Made by a program: the position numbers and the translations under genes. A stretch of DNA of 64,000 bases from Falciphora oryzae. Taxonomy: Eukaryota > Ascomycota > Sordariomycetes > Magnaporthales > Magnaporthaceae. This document shows, one piece after another, positions 1-12,025 of the stretch. Below the pieces are notes generated by a model. The model was not told where the DNA came from and did not search any database. It saw only the letters and a program-made list of their open reading frames with translations. The DNA is taken from positions 94,735 through 158,734 of the forward strand of contig JNVV01000010.1 in the NCBI GenBank assembly GCA_000733355.1, written 5' to 3'. Position 1 is the first letter of the stretch, and each line of letters opens with the position of its first letter.

Positions 1-2
1 CC

Positions 3-83
3 GTCAACGACGTGGAGGATTCTATTGGCAGGCGCATGTTGAAGGTTGCAGCAGGAAGTTCATTGAGCTCTGTTTTGTCTTAG
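3..83 (+). other. Possible 3' end of an upstream plus-strand gene
   Basis: The third forward frame is open from the left edge to a TAG at 81-83 and would encode a short tail ending in GSSLSSVLS. A T-rich tract at about 190-220 could serve 3'-end formation. No domain can be recognised in 26 residues, so this is only a candidate; the neighbouring frame is open for even longer by chance, which weakens the case. Confidence 0.2.
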
Positions 84-496
84 AAGCTCGCCGCGGCGCC
101 GAGAGCATCTGCCAAAGACAAGTTGGGGCCTTGTAGGGGTGATGGAGATGATATTGACTCAATCTATGTATAACTAGGCTTAGCCAAGGCTTTTTTTATT
201 TTTATTTTTTATTTTTTTTATGTCGCTGAATGTTTCGGCACGGCAGTGTGTATTCCTGCCCTGCTGTGTTCAGATCCAGAGCAACCTACGGGGGAACGCC
301 GTGAGCTTGAGCCACCGCTATGTACTTTAATCGTGCGCAAGCCCTCGAGGCCGCAGGGGTGTTGCTGGGGGCTGAACTTTATGTACGCGGTCGGAGAGAT
401 GAGGTCTTGTCGCTGCCAAGGACGGTCGTCGGCCGCAGTGATATCGAGTCACGGGTAAAGGCTTACAGAGTATAACAATAGCCAGGCACCGACAGC

Positions 497-530
497 TACC
501 TACCTAGGTAGGTAGGTAGGTAGGTAGGTA
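497..530. repeat. GGTA/TACC microsatellite with palindromic core
   Basis: Two TACC units run into seven consecutive GGTA-type units, so the TACCTAGGTA palindrome lies at the turning point (501-510). The same palindrome or its halves recur in other intergenic regions of the window (see findings). Confidence 0.9.
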
Positions 531-1712
531 GATAGGTGACTTGCCAATTGTACGCCGCGCCCCGAGGACCCCGGCCTTTCCGGGTTCGGCGCGGCCGTCT
601 GACCATGCACGCGACTCTGTTGCTCGTCGATGCAGCGTTACCGCATCCTCGCTCGGTTGCCTTAGGACTTGACGGCCGGAACGGTGGCGTGGGCGGACGA
701 ACAGTGGCTGCTCGAACAGCGCGGAAACTAAGTGCCCTGGGAGCCAAGGCCATGTTCCACGGCCAAGCCGGACAAGAGCTGGGTAGCGCTATGGCTGGCG
801 CTTCGTTAGCCCAGCCTTCAAAAGCATGAAATATGGGACAGTCCATCTCGCTGTGGCGCGGGTGGCGTCGATATATCGCCGACTCGGGGACCACCCCGGG
901 CGGACACTACAGGGAGCGAAGCAATGAAAGCCCAGGAACGGCCCAAAAGGTCGCACACACTACGCACATGCTCGGTAAGCGTCGAAGCAGAGGCACCGTC
1001 GGAACCGGCAGGATTGGGCGGCGGCGCCGCGGGCGGCAAGGACCCCTCCAGTTGCACACAGTACTCATGTGCCCCTGCATGTCCTGCCTCCAGGGCCGAT
1101 CAGCCAGCGATATGGGGCTGTGGGCGCGGGGATGCGTGTCAAGCCCCAACAGAGACACGAGCTTTGCAAACAATGGCAAACACGGTCATGGATGCCCAGC
1201 AGCAAATTGCGGGCGCGATATTGGCGAGGCGGCTGCAGCATTGTGCTCCCGGCGCCAGCCTGGGTCGGGCCAAGCACACCCAGGGCGCAGGGTTGGTCGC
1301 ACGCCGCTCAGGTGAATGGTTCGTGGAGATTGGTGGGATTGCGGAACGATGCCGAACATGCAGAAGAGGAATGCCTCCCTGGATTGTTTGTTTGTTTGTT
1401 GGGCCCATCCGTAAGGCGGCCCGTTGGATTGACTCCGAGGCCCATAAGCCGTGGTGGGCTGGGGCCCCGAGTGAGTGATGGAGACACATTAAAACCCGGC
1501 CGCCAATCGGGCACAAATCAGAGTGCGTAGCCAGCAGCCCCGGCACTCGCCTGTGTCAGTAATACTCCGGGACACCTGGGGGCCGCGGAGCGCACAGGGT
1601 GGTTGTTCAGAGATCGCAAGGGGGTGATGGATCAGCATGCTCGGGTGGGCGGGCTGGTCCCGGCTCGTCCAGGGAAAATGCAAACCCGGTTGGATCGAGC
1701 GAGGACCGCCGG

Positions 1713-1742
1713 ACAGACATCCAGACATCCAGACATCCAGCA
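1713..1742. repeat. Short tandem repeat, unit CCAGACAT
   Basis: An 8-bp unit is repeated about three and a half times with no mismatch in the full copies. It lies in gene-free DNA and has no visible function. Confidence 0.75.
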
Positions 1743-3439
1743 TGTCCAAGCCAGCCCCTAGGTACCGGAGGAGAGAGCGAGGGACATGGACGGCAAGGCA
1801 CCCCTAGACTCCTTGCGCGCGGCCCCCCCGAGCCGGGGGTCGCTCGCCACCGGAGAGGTATGCGATGAAGCCGTCGCAGCCGCACCCACGCTACGGCTTC
1901 GCGCCTGGATGTTTTTTTTCCGTGGTGCTGGAAGGCGAGCGATTGACCAAGGTAGTGCGTGGTGCGTTACTAGTGACAGACCAGCCGCCGCGATGGCTGT
2001 CTTCGAGCATCCAGATGTTTGGCGACGCACAGGGATTGCGACGAATGTGGGTAGTCGAGGACAAAATGCGCGGTCGATGGTTGCGCCCAGTGGACTCGTT
2101 TTTCAACCTGGGTGCTACCAAGTACCAAGGAGGGGAGCGGGAATGGAGCACATGCTAGCAAGTACTCTTACTCGGTACGGAGATAGTATCCAGTACCTCG
2201 CAGTAGGCAGAGGCAAGGCACAAACGGGACAAGGCACGTACAAGGCAAAGGCAAAAGGCGAAGGAAGGGAGAGAGGCGGATGCTTCTTCGCCAGGTCAAA
2301 GTTCGACGGCACTCAATTCGGATGCACCACATCGGCGCCTATCCCTGTCAGTTTGCCCGTTGACGTCGATGGGACCCGGATCAAAGTCTTTGATGGTGCC
2401 AGAGTACGGGGCGTGCACAGGTTTTGTTTGCAGCCACCGAGGCCGACCACGCGTGGCAGACGCGGTTGAGTGCATGCACAACGGACAAAGAGGGTGGGTG
2501 CATCTGGGGCCTGATTCGCGCAGCCGGGGGCCAGAGCAGCCGATGCATGCGCAGGACGGTCAAGATACTGGCTACCCGTGGGATACGACCACTGGCGACC
2601 ACTGGCGACCAGCGAGCCGGCTCAAGCGCTGCTAATAACGCAAGCACAGGTCGAAAACCGCGTGGCAGCAGAGAGCGGCTGTATCGGCGGTGGATCCTTG
2701 CCCTTTCAGGCTGACCGGGTCCAGCCCCTTGCCCCCAGTTGGTTTGTGATGCGGCCCGGGGCTGATTGGCGAAAAAGGATCTTGCGAAGCTAGGGAGCCA
2801 TGCGGACAGCATGTGGGCTTGAATTGCAGGGATCGTCCCAGCACCCTGGCGTCTTAGCGCCATAATAGGGGCGCCGGCGAGGGCGAAACAAAATGCGCCC
2901 ATCGACTCCAAGTCTGCAAGGCCATTGGGGCAAATCAGGGGAATGAGAAGAAAAAAAAAAAGCCCGTTTGTCCAAGGAGAAAAAGGGAGAGACAGAGAGA
3001 CAGAGACAGGCGAGCTGCATACCGAAATACCTCTCTGTCCCACATCAACAGCTATTGTTGGTCACCTCAGGACCCGTGCGGGCCGGCGGGGCACGCACAT
3101 GTGGAGGAGAGGACGTCGCCAGAGACGAGGTCGGTCGGTATTACACCGGCTTTGGTGGCGGACGAGGCGCGCACAGTATGGGGGCCGCTGGCACACATTG
3201 TCGTGCCGCACAGCAAATGGAGGCCTGTCCCAGCCATGTGCAATTAGCGGCCCCAGAAGCAATGCCCACCCGGCTGGGTCCCTCCTTACTCGGTCCAGCC
3301 AATCGAAGGCGCGCCCAGCAGGGAAGACGGACGCTGGCCATCCCCATCCCTCCCAATTCCCACTCCCGGGCCAAGCCCGTCACCTACAGATCCTGTCCCA
3401 CTTTGGTGTGCATGCAGCAGCTGCTGGGAGAAAAAAACG

Positions 3440-4571
3440 TGTCGCTGCCGTTCCTCGGTCGAGGGATCGACTTTTTTGGGGCTCCTCTTTTTCCGCTGCT
3501 CCCGTCTCCACCACCCATTATCGCTACACTACACTACCACGCGGTCGGGCAAGCTTGACATGCGGCCAACTGCCTGCCCCCCAGCCGACCAGAAGAGCAA
3601 GCAGCAACAGCAAGAGAAAGTCGAAACCACGCACAGCATCTTTCCCCCGCTCCTCTGCTCTACTCCGCTTCTCGCCCCTTCTCTACCCGCAGGTGAGCAT
3701 CTTGCTCGCTAACAACAGAGCACGGCGGCCTCGGTCCCTGCAGCCATGCATTGATGGCCCAGCGCGTTTTTTTTTTTTTTTTTTTGTATTGCCCGCCGTG
3801 CCTCCTACCCGGCCCGACCCTCCAAACACCACAGGCGAGAGGCGTCTTGGTCCGTCCGTCGCCTCGATTGGGCGGTTCAAGCCACTCGACTGCCCCGTGT
3901 ACATCGCTGCTACCTAGCCTAGCACCTACCGGCCCAGTCCCACCGGTAGGCGCCTAGGTACCGTCCCACCTCCACACCCACAGGTCCCTCCCCCCCGACT
4001 CGACCTCTAATTTCTCGAGTTCCTCTTTTTGTTTGACAATTACCCTCCTTGTGCTGTCGTCTGGAGCTGCGTCGGCCAGCAGCCTGCCACCAAGCATCTC
4101 GTTGCAGTGTTACGCAGCATCTTCCTCCCCCTCTGCCGAGCCGCTCTGCCACTCTTTTAATTTCCTACTCGTTCCTGGTGCTTTTCTTCCTCGTCCTTAC
4201 TTACTGTATTGTTGTTTCCCTATCGCCGCCGCTGCCCTCGTTTGCTGCTCGTCTCGTGTTTCTCTCTCGCCTGGGGCTCGTCCCCGCCCTCGTTTCTACT
4301 TCCACCGAGCCTTGGACAGGTCGACTTCGGTCGCTCTATCTTTGTCCCGCACTGCCACGCATCTCGGGTCGCCGCACCAGGCGACGTCACAAGCAACCCA
4401 CCGCACCGACTTACCCTCGACCGGTCGACCACCACCGCCCCCGAGACGGCGGGCCAAGAGGCTCGCCTCGAGAATTGAGCGAGACGCGCTCCGACACCAA
4501 GACCGCCGCGACCCCCTCGGACCCTCTCGTCGCTCCCTGTCGCCGGCCAGCTCCTTGGGGAGAAGGAAGTA
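3440..4571 (+). promoter_or_regulatory. Pyrimidine-rich upstream region of the bHLH gene
   Basis: This stretch is strongly enriched in C and T on the plus strand and holds a 19-nt T tract at 3767-3785. CT-rich tracts are common just upstream of, and inside, leaders of fungal genes, so it is probably the core promoter plus 5' untranslated region of the gene starting at 4572. It holds several upstream ATGs. The transcription start cannot be placed from sequence alone. Confidence 0.4.
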
Positions 4572-6327
4572 ATGATGGACCAGCGACCCGTGTCACAAAA
4601 GCTTCCGGCCGGCCTGGCTGGTGTTCTCAACCGGCCAGAGGAAAACCGAGATTCGGCATACTTTTCTGGCACCGATGCCTCTAGTAAACGTCAGTCCCTG
4701 GATATCTGCGGGAATGGACGCCGCCGCTCCCCCTGTCCTTTGACGCTGCGACCATAGCCGAAGCATTTCGACATTGAGCGGATGCGCGGCGGGCCGGCTC
4801 CTCGCTCCCGAGGCGCAATGCAGCCTGGTCAACAAAGCCAACTGACACAGATTTGATGGCAGACAACTCGGCGGCATCATGCGTCGGGGTGGCCATATTC
4901 GGGCCCCGAGATGCGGGCGGTGGGCACCCGCCATCGCACGGCGATAACACGCCATCGCCTGTCAACACGTCGAACCTGATGCCCCAGCCCCTCGTCTCGC
5001 CGGCCACGAGCAACATGAGCGTCGCCTCCATGGTCTCGCCTACAAGCCCCGGGAGCGCCGATCCTAGACAGCGCGACCATCGCCAGTCGTTCGAGTCGGC
5101 CCCCAACGGCCACGGCTTTGGAGGGGCGGAGCAGGGAGACCCCTCGTCACGGCGCGAGAGCGTCGACAGCCGCATCAACCAGGGCTTTGGTGAGATGAGG
5201 CTCGGCAACTCTCCATATGCCAGCGTCAACCAGTCGACAACGTCGATACAAAGCACCTTGCAGCAGCAACGAAACCCGCGCCCTGCGCAGCTGGACAACC
5301 TGTCCATCCATCGCATCTCCAATGGCTACCAACCAAGCCAGGAGAGGAACCCGGAACCGCACCCTAAGATCGTCAGGACGGCCCCCGCCATCACCGGCCC
5401 CGCGACGAGCACTATTGCACGCGCAGCCGAGCCCACCAAGGGTCAGGCGTGGGCCTTTCCAGAGGAGGAAATCCAGCGACTGCCGTCGGCGGCCAGCCAG
5501 AGCCTGATCGACTCTCGGAGGAGCAGCGTTGCCGAGTCGCTGGCAAGCAGCCAGTTTACAAGCGAGTCGAGGCTGCCGCCTGGACAGCGCCACCTGGATG
5601 ACGGGTTGGGCCCGACGGACCGCTACTCGAGCGCTTCGGCAGACTTCCCCGCAGTCCACCACCATTCTCTTCAGCACAAGCAAATTGGTGATCTTCAGAG
5701 CGAGGCTGCCGGCATGCAGACGGGCTCTCAACCGTACAGTCGGACGCCAGAGCTGCGGAGGAGCCACAAGCTGGCAGAGCGCAAGCGAAGGACCGAGATG
5801 AAGGAGCTATTCGAGGAGCTGCGCGACCTCATGCCCCAGGAGCGCGGATCCAAAGCATCCAAGTGGGAGATTCTTACTAAAGGTACGTAAAACCTGCCAA
5901 ACCAACCCTACCAGTCTCTGCTTTTTGAGCCTATGCGATTGGGCCCAGGCAGCGAGTCGTTCGCTGGTATAGTATAATACTATTAGCTAACACGCCACCA
6001 GCCATTGCCGAACACAAGAGGCAATCGGAGACCATCAGGCTCCTGCACGCGTCCAACGGCAGCATGCACCAGGAAGTCGATGTGATGCGCCGCGAGCTGC
6101 TTGCGCTGCGGTCAGAGAACACGCAGATGCGAAACGACTTGGCATTGAGTAATTCCGGCCACGGGCATGCGAATTCCCAGGGGGCTGCAGACCCGTACGG
6201 GCGAGGGCCGCCTCCGCGACCCGAGCTGCCCCCGTTGAGGGCCTTGAGCGGCGGGCTGCCCAGTGCACCAGACTCCATGACCGGCGTGCAGTACGAGCAG
6301 GCCAGGGTCAATGGATACAGGCACTGA
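4572..6327 (+). CDS. bHLH transcription factor (fungal GlcD-gamma-like HLH family)
   Basis: The modelled exons are 4572-4683, 4863-5882 and 6002-6327, giving 485 residues. The C-terminal third carries a clear basic helix-loop-helix domain from about residue 336: the basic stretch HKLAERKRRTEM, helix 1 with FEELRDLMPQ, the loop GSKASKWEI and helix 2 continuing across the last intron into AIAEHKRQSE, followed by a leucine-rich dimerising helix. The rest is long, serine/proline-rich and probably disordered. The GT at 5883 and AG at 6001 join a split GCC codon and restore the helix. The first exon is an inference: its reading frame looks protein-like, the phases fit, and CTGAC at 4841 could be the branch site. 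If it is wrong, translation would start at the ATG at 4856. The factor probably acts in the nucleus; its targets are unknown. Confidence 0.82.
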
Positions 6328-7453
6328 TACGACCCGACCAGTGTCCCTTACCCGCCTCCTCTCTCACATGCAGGAGTCATGAGAGAACACTACATTCACC
6401 ATCGCCGACCAGTTGCTCTCAGGGCATGTCGATTCTACCGCTCCTTGTCGCTCCTGACCACCACCATTCTCTACTGAGCCCTAGGCCGCTCTGGTGCCGC
6501 CGTGTGCAGTTATACTTACCTTTGTGCACAAGCCCCTGTGTCTCCTCGTATCATATCCCCTATCCAATTTAACGACTAGCTGCCGACGCCACTATACTCG
6601 TGTCACGCGCCCGCGCGAGCACCGACTTGTATACACATGCAGTCTCCTACTATAAAGCCCTCGTGGACAGCCAACCCGGGCACACCCATCTCGACGGACC
6701 CTATTTTCTCTTTTGTCTTGAGATAGTCGAAGCCTGTTCTTTTCTTCTTACCTCCTTGTCCACTATATCTATCCAATTCCTCTCACGAGACGAAAGTCCA
6801 AGAGGGTCAAAGAAAAAAAAAAAAAACGGAGGAAGATTTGGGCTGACGATCTGAGTCTTGATAAAACCCTGATTTTTAACTGGAGGTATATGGTTTTTAG
6901 GTACAGGGCTTGCGCTCCTGATGATCTTAGTTTATCTTCCGGGCCTTGTGTATTTGTGGAGTGTATATACCCAACGCTAGCACTCCGCGACGGCAAACGG
7001 ATGATGCCGCTGCGGCCGATCGAGGGCGTAACAATGAAATGGCCAGAAACAACGAACAATGTGTCATGCGAAATCGACGACAGTGAAAGGGCGACACGCA
7101 TGCTCCCCATGGCGTTCCAGTATGTTTGCTGGTATTTTTGAGTCCGTGCAACAAACAAAGTCATGATGGTTTGTATGTGGTGGCAGAGCGAGCCAGCATG
7201 TTTCCTCTTTTCGGGACAAGCTATCGCCTCGGGGTCGTGAGCGCGAGAGGCAGAGCACGAGAAAATGATCGTGAGCGAAAGCAAACGTGGTTATATGGAG
7301 GGCATCTAGATTACGGCGACAAACATGGGAGAAATAATAGACATGAGAAGAATAATAGGAGACAAGGAGAGAAACAGAGGGGTAGGAAGAGACAGACAAA
7401 AAAAAAAAAAAAAAAAAAAAAAAAGAAAGGGATGCCAATAATTAGACGACATG
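6328..7453. other. Convergent intergenic region with A tract
   Basis: This interval lies between the 3' ends of the bHLH gene (+) and the PXMP4-like gene (-), so it should hold both 3' untranslated regions and terminators. An A-rich run at about 6811-6824 and a 27-nt A tract at 7398-7424 are the only features. No coding potential is recognised. Confidence 0.6.
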
Positions 7454-8600
7454 TTACTTGTTATGCCATAGAAAGTTACGAAGACCGTCCCACTCGTCGC
7501 TCTGGGCGTAAATGTAGGTCATGCTACTTCGGAGGCTGGGCTGCAGCTCGGCGGCGTGCCAGCGAAACAGGTGCATGACCATGCCCCAGCTGGCGGCGGC
7601 AAAGACAGGCCAGGAGTAATGGCTGATGCGGGCCGAGGGGCCCGGCTCCGAGGCCAGGGACAGGCCGAAGCCGGGCTTGACGGCCAGGCGGGCCAGGGCG
7701 AGCACGACGCGGGCGAAGACGTAGACGACGATCTGCTGGTTGACGCTGCTGATCTTGCCTGTGCGCCTCGAGCGGCCCCCAAACACGAGGTAGCCCCCGA
7801 GCATGCCGGCGACGAGGGTATCGTAGGGCCCTGTGACGGAACCAAGGTTAGAAGCCGGGAGTGCCGTGGGAGAGAGAGAGAGAGAGAGAGAGAGAGGCTG
7901 GGCGTAGTGGACCGGAACTGGACGTACCCTCCTTGCCTGGGGTTGGGCCATAACGCTTGAGCAACAAGCAGGTGAGCTTGTATATTGTGGCAAACTTTGC
8001 CAGGTTGCGCGCGTGTGTGCGGGTTGCCCGGTATACGAGCCCAATCTTTTCGCGTACACTGGTTTGCCTCGTCAGCAGGGTAAAGGTAAAACGGAGTGCG
8101 TGGGTGAGTGAGAGTGAGAATGAGAGAACGAGGCAGCGTGTGGTGAAGGGTTCGTGACTTACGTTCCTGAGCGAAACAGGCATATCATACTATGGTTGGC
8201 GGAGGAGGTCGACCTCTTGTTAGCCTTGGTCTTTAGTTACATGCAAGAAATGCATCTGTATATATATACATTCACAAGCGTATATGTCCATGAACGCACG
8301 AGCATAGACCACGGCCAACAAAGAACCACAGGGAACATATACGTACACAAGTGCGTGAGGAAAGCGGACCTTGGTCCCGTAAACGGCGCCATTGCGCGCT
8401 CCCTTGACGACAGCGAGGATGTCGTGGTAGCGAGGGTCGAGGATCACGCGCTCAGCCGAGCTTTGTATGCTCTGCAGGGGGTGTTCGGCTGCGTGAGCAG
8501 ACGAGGGCGTCGTCGGGGGGAGACTGGGGGTAATTAGCGACGGCGACATGCCTGCCGGCACACGCACCTTGAGGCCCTCAAGAAGAGCGGCCGTCGCCAT
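7454..8600 (-). CDS. Peroxisomal membrane protein, PXMP4/PMP24 type (Tim17/22/23 superfamily)
   Basis: Five exons in transcription order, 8600-8568, 8471-8347, 8189-8163, 8058-7928 and 7830-7454, give 230 residues, close to animal PXMP4 (about 212). The family pattern is present throughout: the YHDILAVVKGARNG start, YGTKVRFPHALVM, the CLFRSG turn, THARNLAKFATIYK, AGMLGGYLVFG, SSVNQQI and LQPSLRSSMTYIY near the end. These helices match the four-helix Tim17/22/23/PMP24 fold inserted in the peroxisomal membrane; the molecular role of the family is not settled. Exon 3 is only 27 nt. The intron before the last exon (7831-7927) contains a 28-nt GA repeat. Exon phases close without a stop, and the match to the animal protein supports every junction. 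Confidence 0.93.
7870..7897. repeat. (GA)n microsatellite inside an intron
   Basis: A pure dinucleotide run occupies the fourth intron of the PXMP4-like gene. On the coding strand it reads as CT repeats, placing a long polypyrimidine run inside an intron of only 97 nt. Confidence 0.95.
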
Positions 8601-9749
8601 TTTGACGCGGGGCCTTCCTGGGCTAGACGCGGGCGGGAGAGCGAGGTGATGCGGTGGTGTGGTGGTGATGGCAGCAGCAGCAGGAGTAACAAATGGCCAG
8701 ACAGTCCCGGCTTGCGGTGAGGTGAGTGCTCGGCGCGTTGCGCGAGTGTGTGTGTGAGTCGTCGAGCTGAGAGATTCGAGGAAGCTGGGAATACGAAATC
8801 GAGGCCCTTCCTGCCTATTACAGCACTCCCGGCCAAGCAAAATATGAAGGCGGATCGGATTGATGTTGCGGCTTTGGGGCGCCGAGGTGTTTGGGTTCAA
8901 TGCCGTCGGCTCGGCTGAGCAGTTGCGGGCCCTGTACTCCCAGCTTTCTCCACAGTTGCCGCGCGTGCATGCTTCTTCTTCCCCACGATCAGGGAGCTGC
9001 ACGAAAACGTCAGGCCGCCGCGCTGCCCTGCGCCCATCTCATGCTCAAGCAAAAACATCGAGTCGTGCCAATTGGTGCACCACTAAAAACACATGTGAAA
9101 GTCCACCTGATCTGACCCAAGCACTTGGAAATCCCATCAGGTATCCCCCACGTGGGGCGGCGGGCCGCAGCGAGTTGCCTTTTCTTTTTTCTCGATTTTT
9201 TTTTATTTTTTTTGTTTTTAATCTATTCCCCCTCCTTTGAACTTCCCAATTCATGAGATAGTATGCGGAGACCTAACCCTACGTCGGTGATACCCAGTAG
9301 GTACATAAAATATGGACCAGTTACCCCGACAGACCCTCAAGACCTCCGGCAGCATGTCGTGCTGGCCGTACGTCAACACGCGCGTCATGCTCTCCGCGAG
9401 GGGCGTCTGTAACCCGCTATGAAGCGACTTCAGCATCGGTAGCCACATTCCCGCCGTGATCTGGCCCCGGCCCTCCTGGCTCAATCCCAGGCTGGAAGCA
9501 AGACAGAGTTGTTCGCCCGGCTTGTACTCGGCTTATCTGGTAGACAGGAACCCGTTCGTCCTTTACAGACGAGGGCAGGGCCTCAATACACCACTACTTC
9601 CCACCTCCTTGCCCAGCGCCTTGGCCACCCCTGGCGGGCCAGGCACGCACCCTACCGCCGCTCCTGGTCTGGACCGAAGACGACGGCATGGTTCCCGTAC
9701 CGCGGAGCCATCCATCTCAGCATCTGAGAGGGTATGACCTAGACCTAGC
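8601..9749. other. Intergenic region between two minus-strand genes
   Basis: It should contain the promoter and leader of the PXMP4-like gene (right of 8600) and the 3' untranslated region of NSA2 (left of 9750). A T-rich run lies at about 9181-9230. No additional gene is supported. Confidence 0.55.
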
Positions 9750-11413
9750 TCAGACGAGCAGCACCGCATTCACGCATCCGTCGTTTTCCCTGCTCGGCTA
9801 GCTCGTCAGTATTTGAGCTTGCCTGCCTGGGACCACCGCCAAAAACGGGAGAAAGAGAATAATAACGGTGGAATAAAAAAGGGAGAGCACAAGACTTACG
9901 GCGAGTTCGTGATCTGGGCGTACCTCCCCCAGGCAACTGAGTCCATCGAAAGCGGGTTAGCAGTCGCGCGGATGGCAATGCGACACAGGACAATTTACCC
10001 TTGTTCCCGGCCATGATTCCCAGCTCGGACACGTTGACCTCAATGACGGTTCCCTTGGACAGAACACCCAGTTGCGTGCTTGAACGGCCGCGTCAGTAAA
10101 TGTCAGGGGCAAATGCGTGTCGGGTTCCGACAACATACTAAAGCGGGTTTGACGGGTTCTTTTTCACTGTTTTTCATGTCAGCGCATGAAACCACACAAG
10201 AAGACGGGCACAGTCACACACGGGCGGCACATACCTCCGAGAATTGGTAAATGGACCGTGACATTGAGCTGTAGACTGGTTAGATAGGGCTGCTCTGAAG
10301 GGTGTCGTTCGTCCAGGTGCGTGCTGACTGACCTCAGGGTGAGTGACATGGGCCTTCTTGTATCGCAGGCCTGTGAGGATTTGGAGCGAACACAGTCAGT
10401 CACTCGGCCAGTCAATAGATCAGAGGGCCAGTCGCGCCGGGCTTAGCCCCTCTCTTCTGCATGTTTTCGTTTTGGAGCGCCTACCCATGGGCCTGATGAA
10501 GCGCTCGTATTTCGGATTCCTTGGGGTATGTTAGCTCTCTGCAATTTTGAAGCCACAGGGTGAGCACAGAGGGTCCCAAGGGCTCAACGTACCGCCTCGT
10601 GAAGTTTTGGCCGACAAAGGTGGGCTTGGTAACCATCCTCTTCCATGATTTCCTCTTGGACTTGCCCGTCGTGACAACCTTGAAGAGCTCCTCCTCGCTG
10701 ATACCGCGGACTTTCGGGATGGGCACCTGTTGGTTGTATCGGCTATTAGCGAGAGTCTCGAGCCGGTCAGGGAGCGCCGCGGGGGTCACGTACAGAGAAC
10801 TTGGCCGCCTTCTCAGCGCGCGCCTGTTTAATCGAGGACGAGAGACTGCGTGTGGGATCGCGGTGTCAGCAACAGGTCCAACTAGAAGCAGGGCCAGCAC
10901 CAGCACCAGCACCACCATCACTACTTACGCCTTGGATGCGTTGGGGGTGGCTCGGTCGAGCAGGTAGGCCGGGATAGGGTTTGTAGGCTCCTTGTCGGCG
11001 GCAGCGCCCTTGACACTGCGCTCCTCGTGGGCCTTGATGGCCTTCTTCATGCGGATCTTCTCCTTGCGCCGCTCCTGCGCGAACAGCTTGGCCTTCAGGC
11101 CTCGCAGGTTCTGCGCCTTTGCCGACTTCTCGTGGCCCTCGGCGCGGGCTGCGCGCTTGCGGGTGCGCTCCTCATGGTCCAGGCGGGCACTGCATCGAAA
11201 TGGTGAGCTCGTGAACCAGGAAAGAATACGTGCGCATGCTGGGCCGACTCACCCATGCTGCTTCTTCCACCGCTCGATGTACTCGTTTTGGGGCTAGTTC
11301 GAGCGCCATGCCGGCGGGTTAGTTTTTTCCTCTCCTCGTCCTGTGATTCTCGTGCGACCCTCGCCCTATCCACCGTAGTCGCCGCGGCCACACCTGGGAG
11401 TCTGACGCACCAT
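9750..11413 (-). CDS. NSA2: Ribosome biogenesis protein NSA2
   Basis: Nsa2 is a GTPase-associated assembly factor of nuclear pre-60S particles needed for 27S rRNA processing. Twelve exons can be read: 11413-11411 (ATG alone), 11293-11253, 11189-10929, 10845-10794, 10726-10593, 10519-10485, 10370-10333, 10268-10235, 10166-10139, 10078-9999, 9936-9900 and 9789-9750. They give exactly 260 residues, against 261 in yeast. Motifs in order: [13 protein letters not shown], a Lys/Arg-rich N-terminal segment ending at [71 protein letters not shown] and the invariant end [12 protein letters not shown]. All phases close. The isolated ATG exon is the least certain part; it is supported by ATG directly followed by GTGCGT and by an acceptor just before the proline codon. 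Confidence 0.94.
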
Positions 11414-11993
11414 CGTGGTTTTGTCGGCGCTTCAATGCTGGCTGTTGCGAAGTGTCGACGTGCAAAGACCGAATCCCGACTCTGGATGCTGGCGGCAAAA
11501 CCCAACATACAAATCTTGAGTGGGGGGCCGTAAAATGGGCAACTTGGCTGGCAGCATGTGGAGTCGTGTGGGGCGGCGAAGGGAAAAAAGAACGGGGGAA
11601 AAAAAAACGCGTTCCACTGTTAGAGCCCTCACAAGACAAGGGCTCACAGAGTAGAGCACAAGGCAATACTTTGACACACCTGCTCCCGAGATATGTCTAG
11701 CTGGTATCTAGGAAGTTTGCTGGGAGAAACATGTAAATGCATGTTCTAAGGTACCTGTCGCACACGGCTCGGCCCTGAACTTGCGTCTATCGCAGTACGA
11801 TTGAGAGATTATGTGTTTAAGAATTAATATATTCCTTCTCACGCCTTCGAGTTGGGCCCGACGCAGGTTGAAAGCCACAAAGCCCAGGATGAGACACAAC
11901 GAGGATATAAACAGCTGAAAAAAAGAAAAAAAAAAATTGAAAAAGGAAAAGAAAAAAAAGAAAGAAAAAGATAAAAAAAAGGTACATAGAGGA

Positions 11994-12025
<32 letters not shown>

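Larger units (their letters stand above)
84..4571. other. Gene-free region, left end
   Basis: No open frame here shows a recognisable domain, codon pattern or splice structure; the ones present overlap one another on both strands, as expected of GC-rich DNA. What is visible: a GGTA tetranucleotide run at 497-530, an 8-bp tandem repeat near 1713-1742, a T tract at 3767-3785, and a pyrimidine-rich stretch from about 3440 that probably belongs to the promoter and leader of the bHLH gene starting at 4572. Confidence 0.6.

Noticed and set aside
2925..3917. Open frame of 330 codons on the plus strand
   Set aside because: Its translation is Arg/Ser/Pro-rich with runs of Phe over the T tract, shows no domain, and overlaps other equally long frames; it is typical chance coding in GC-rich DNA.
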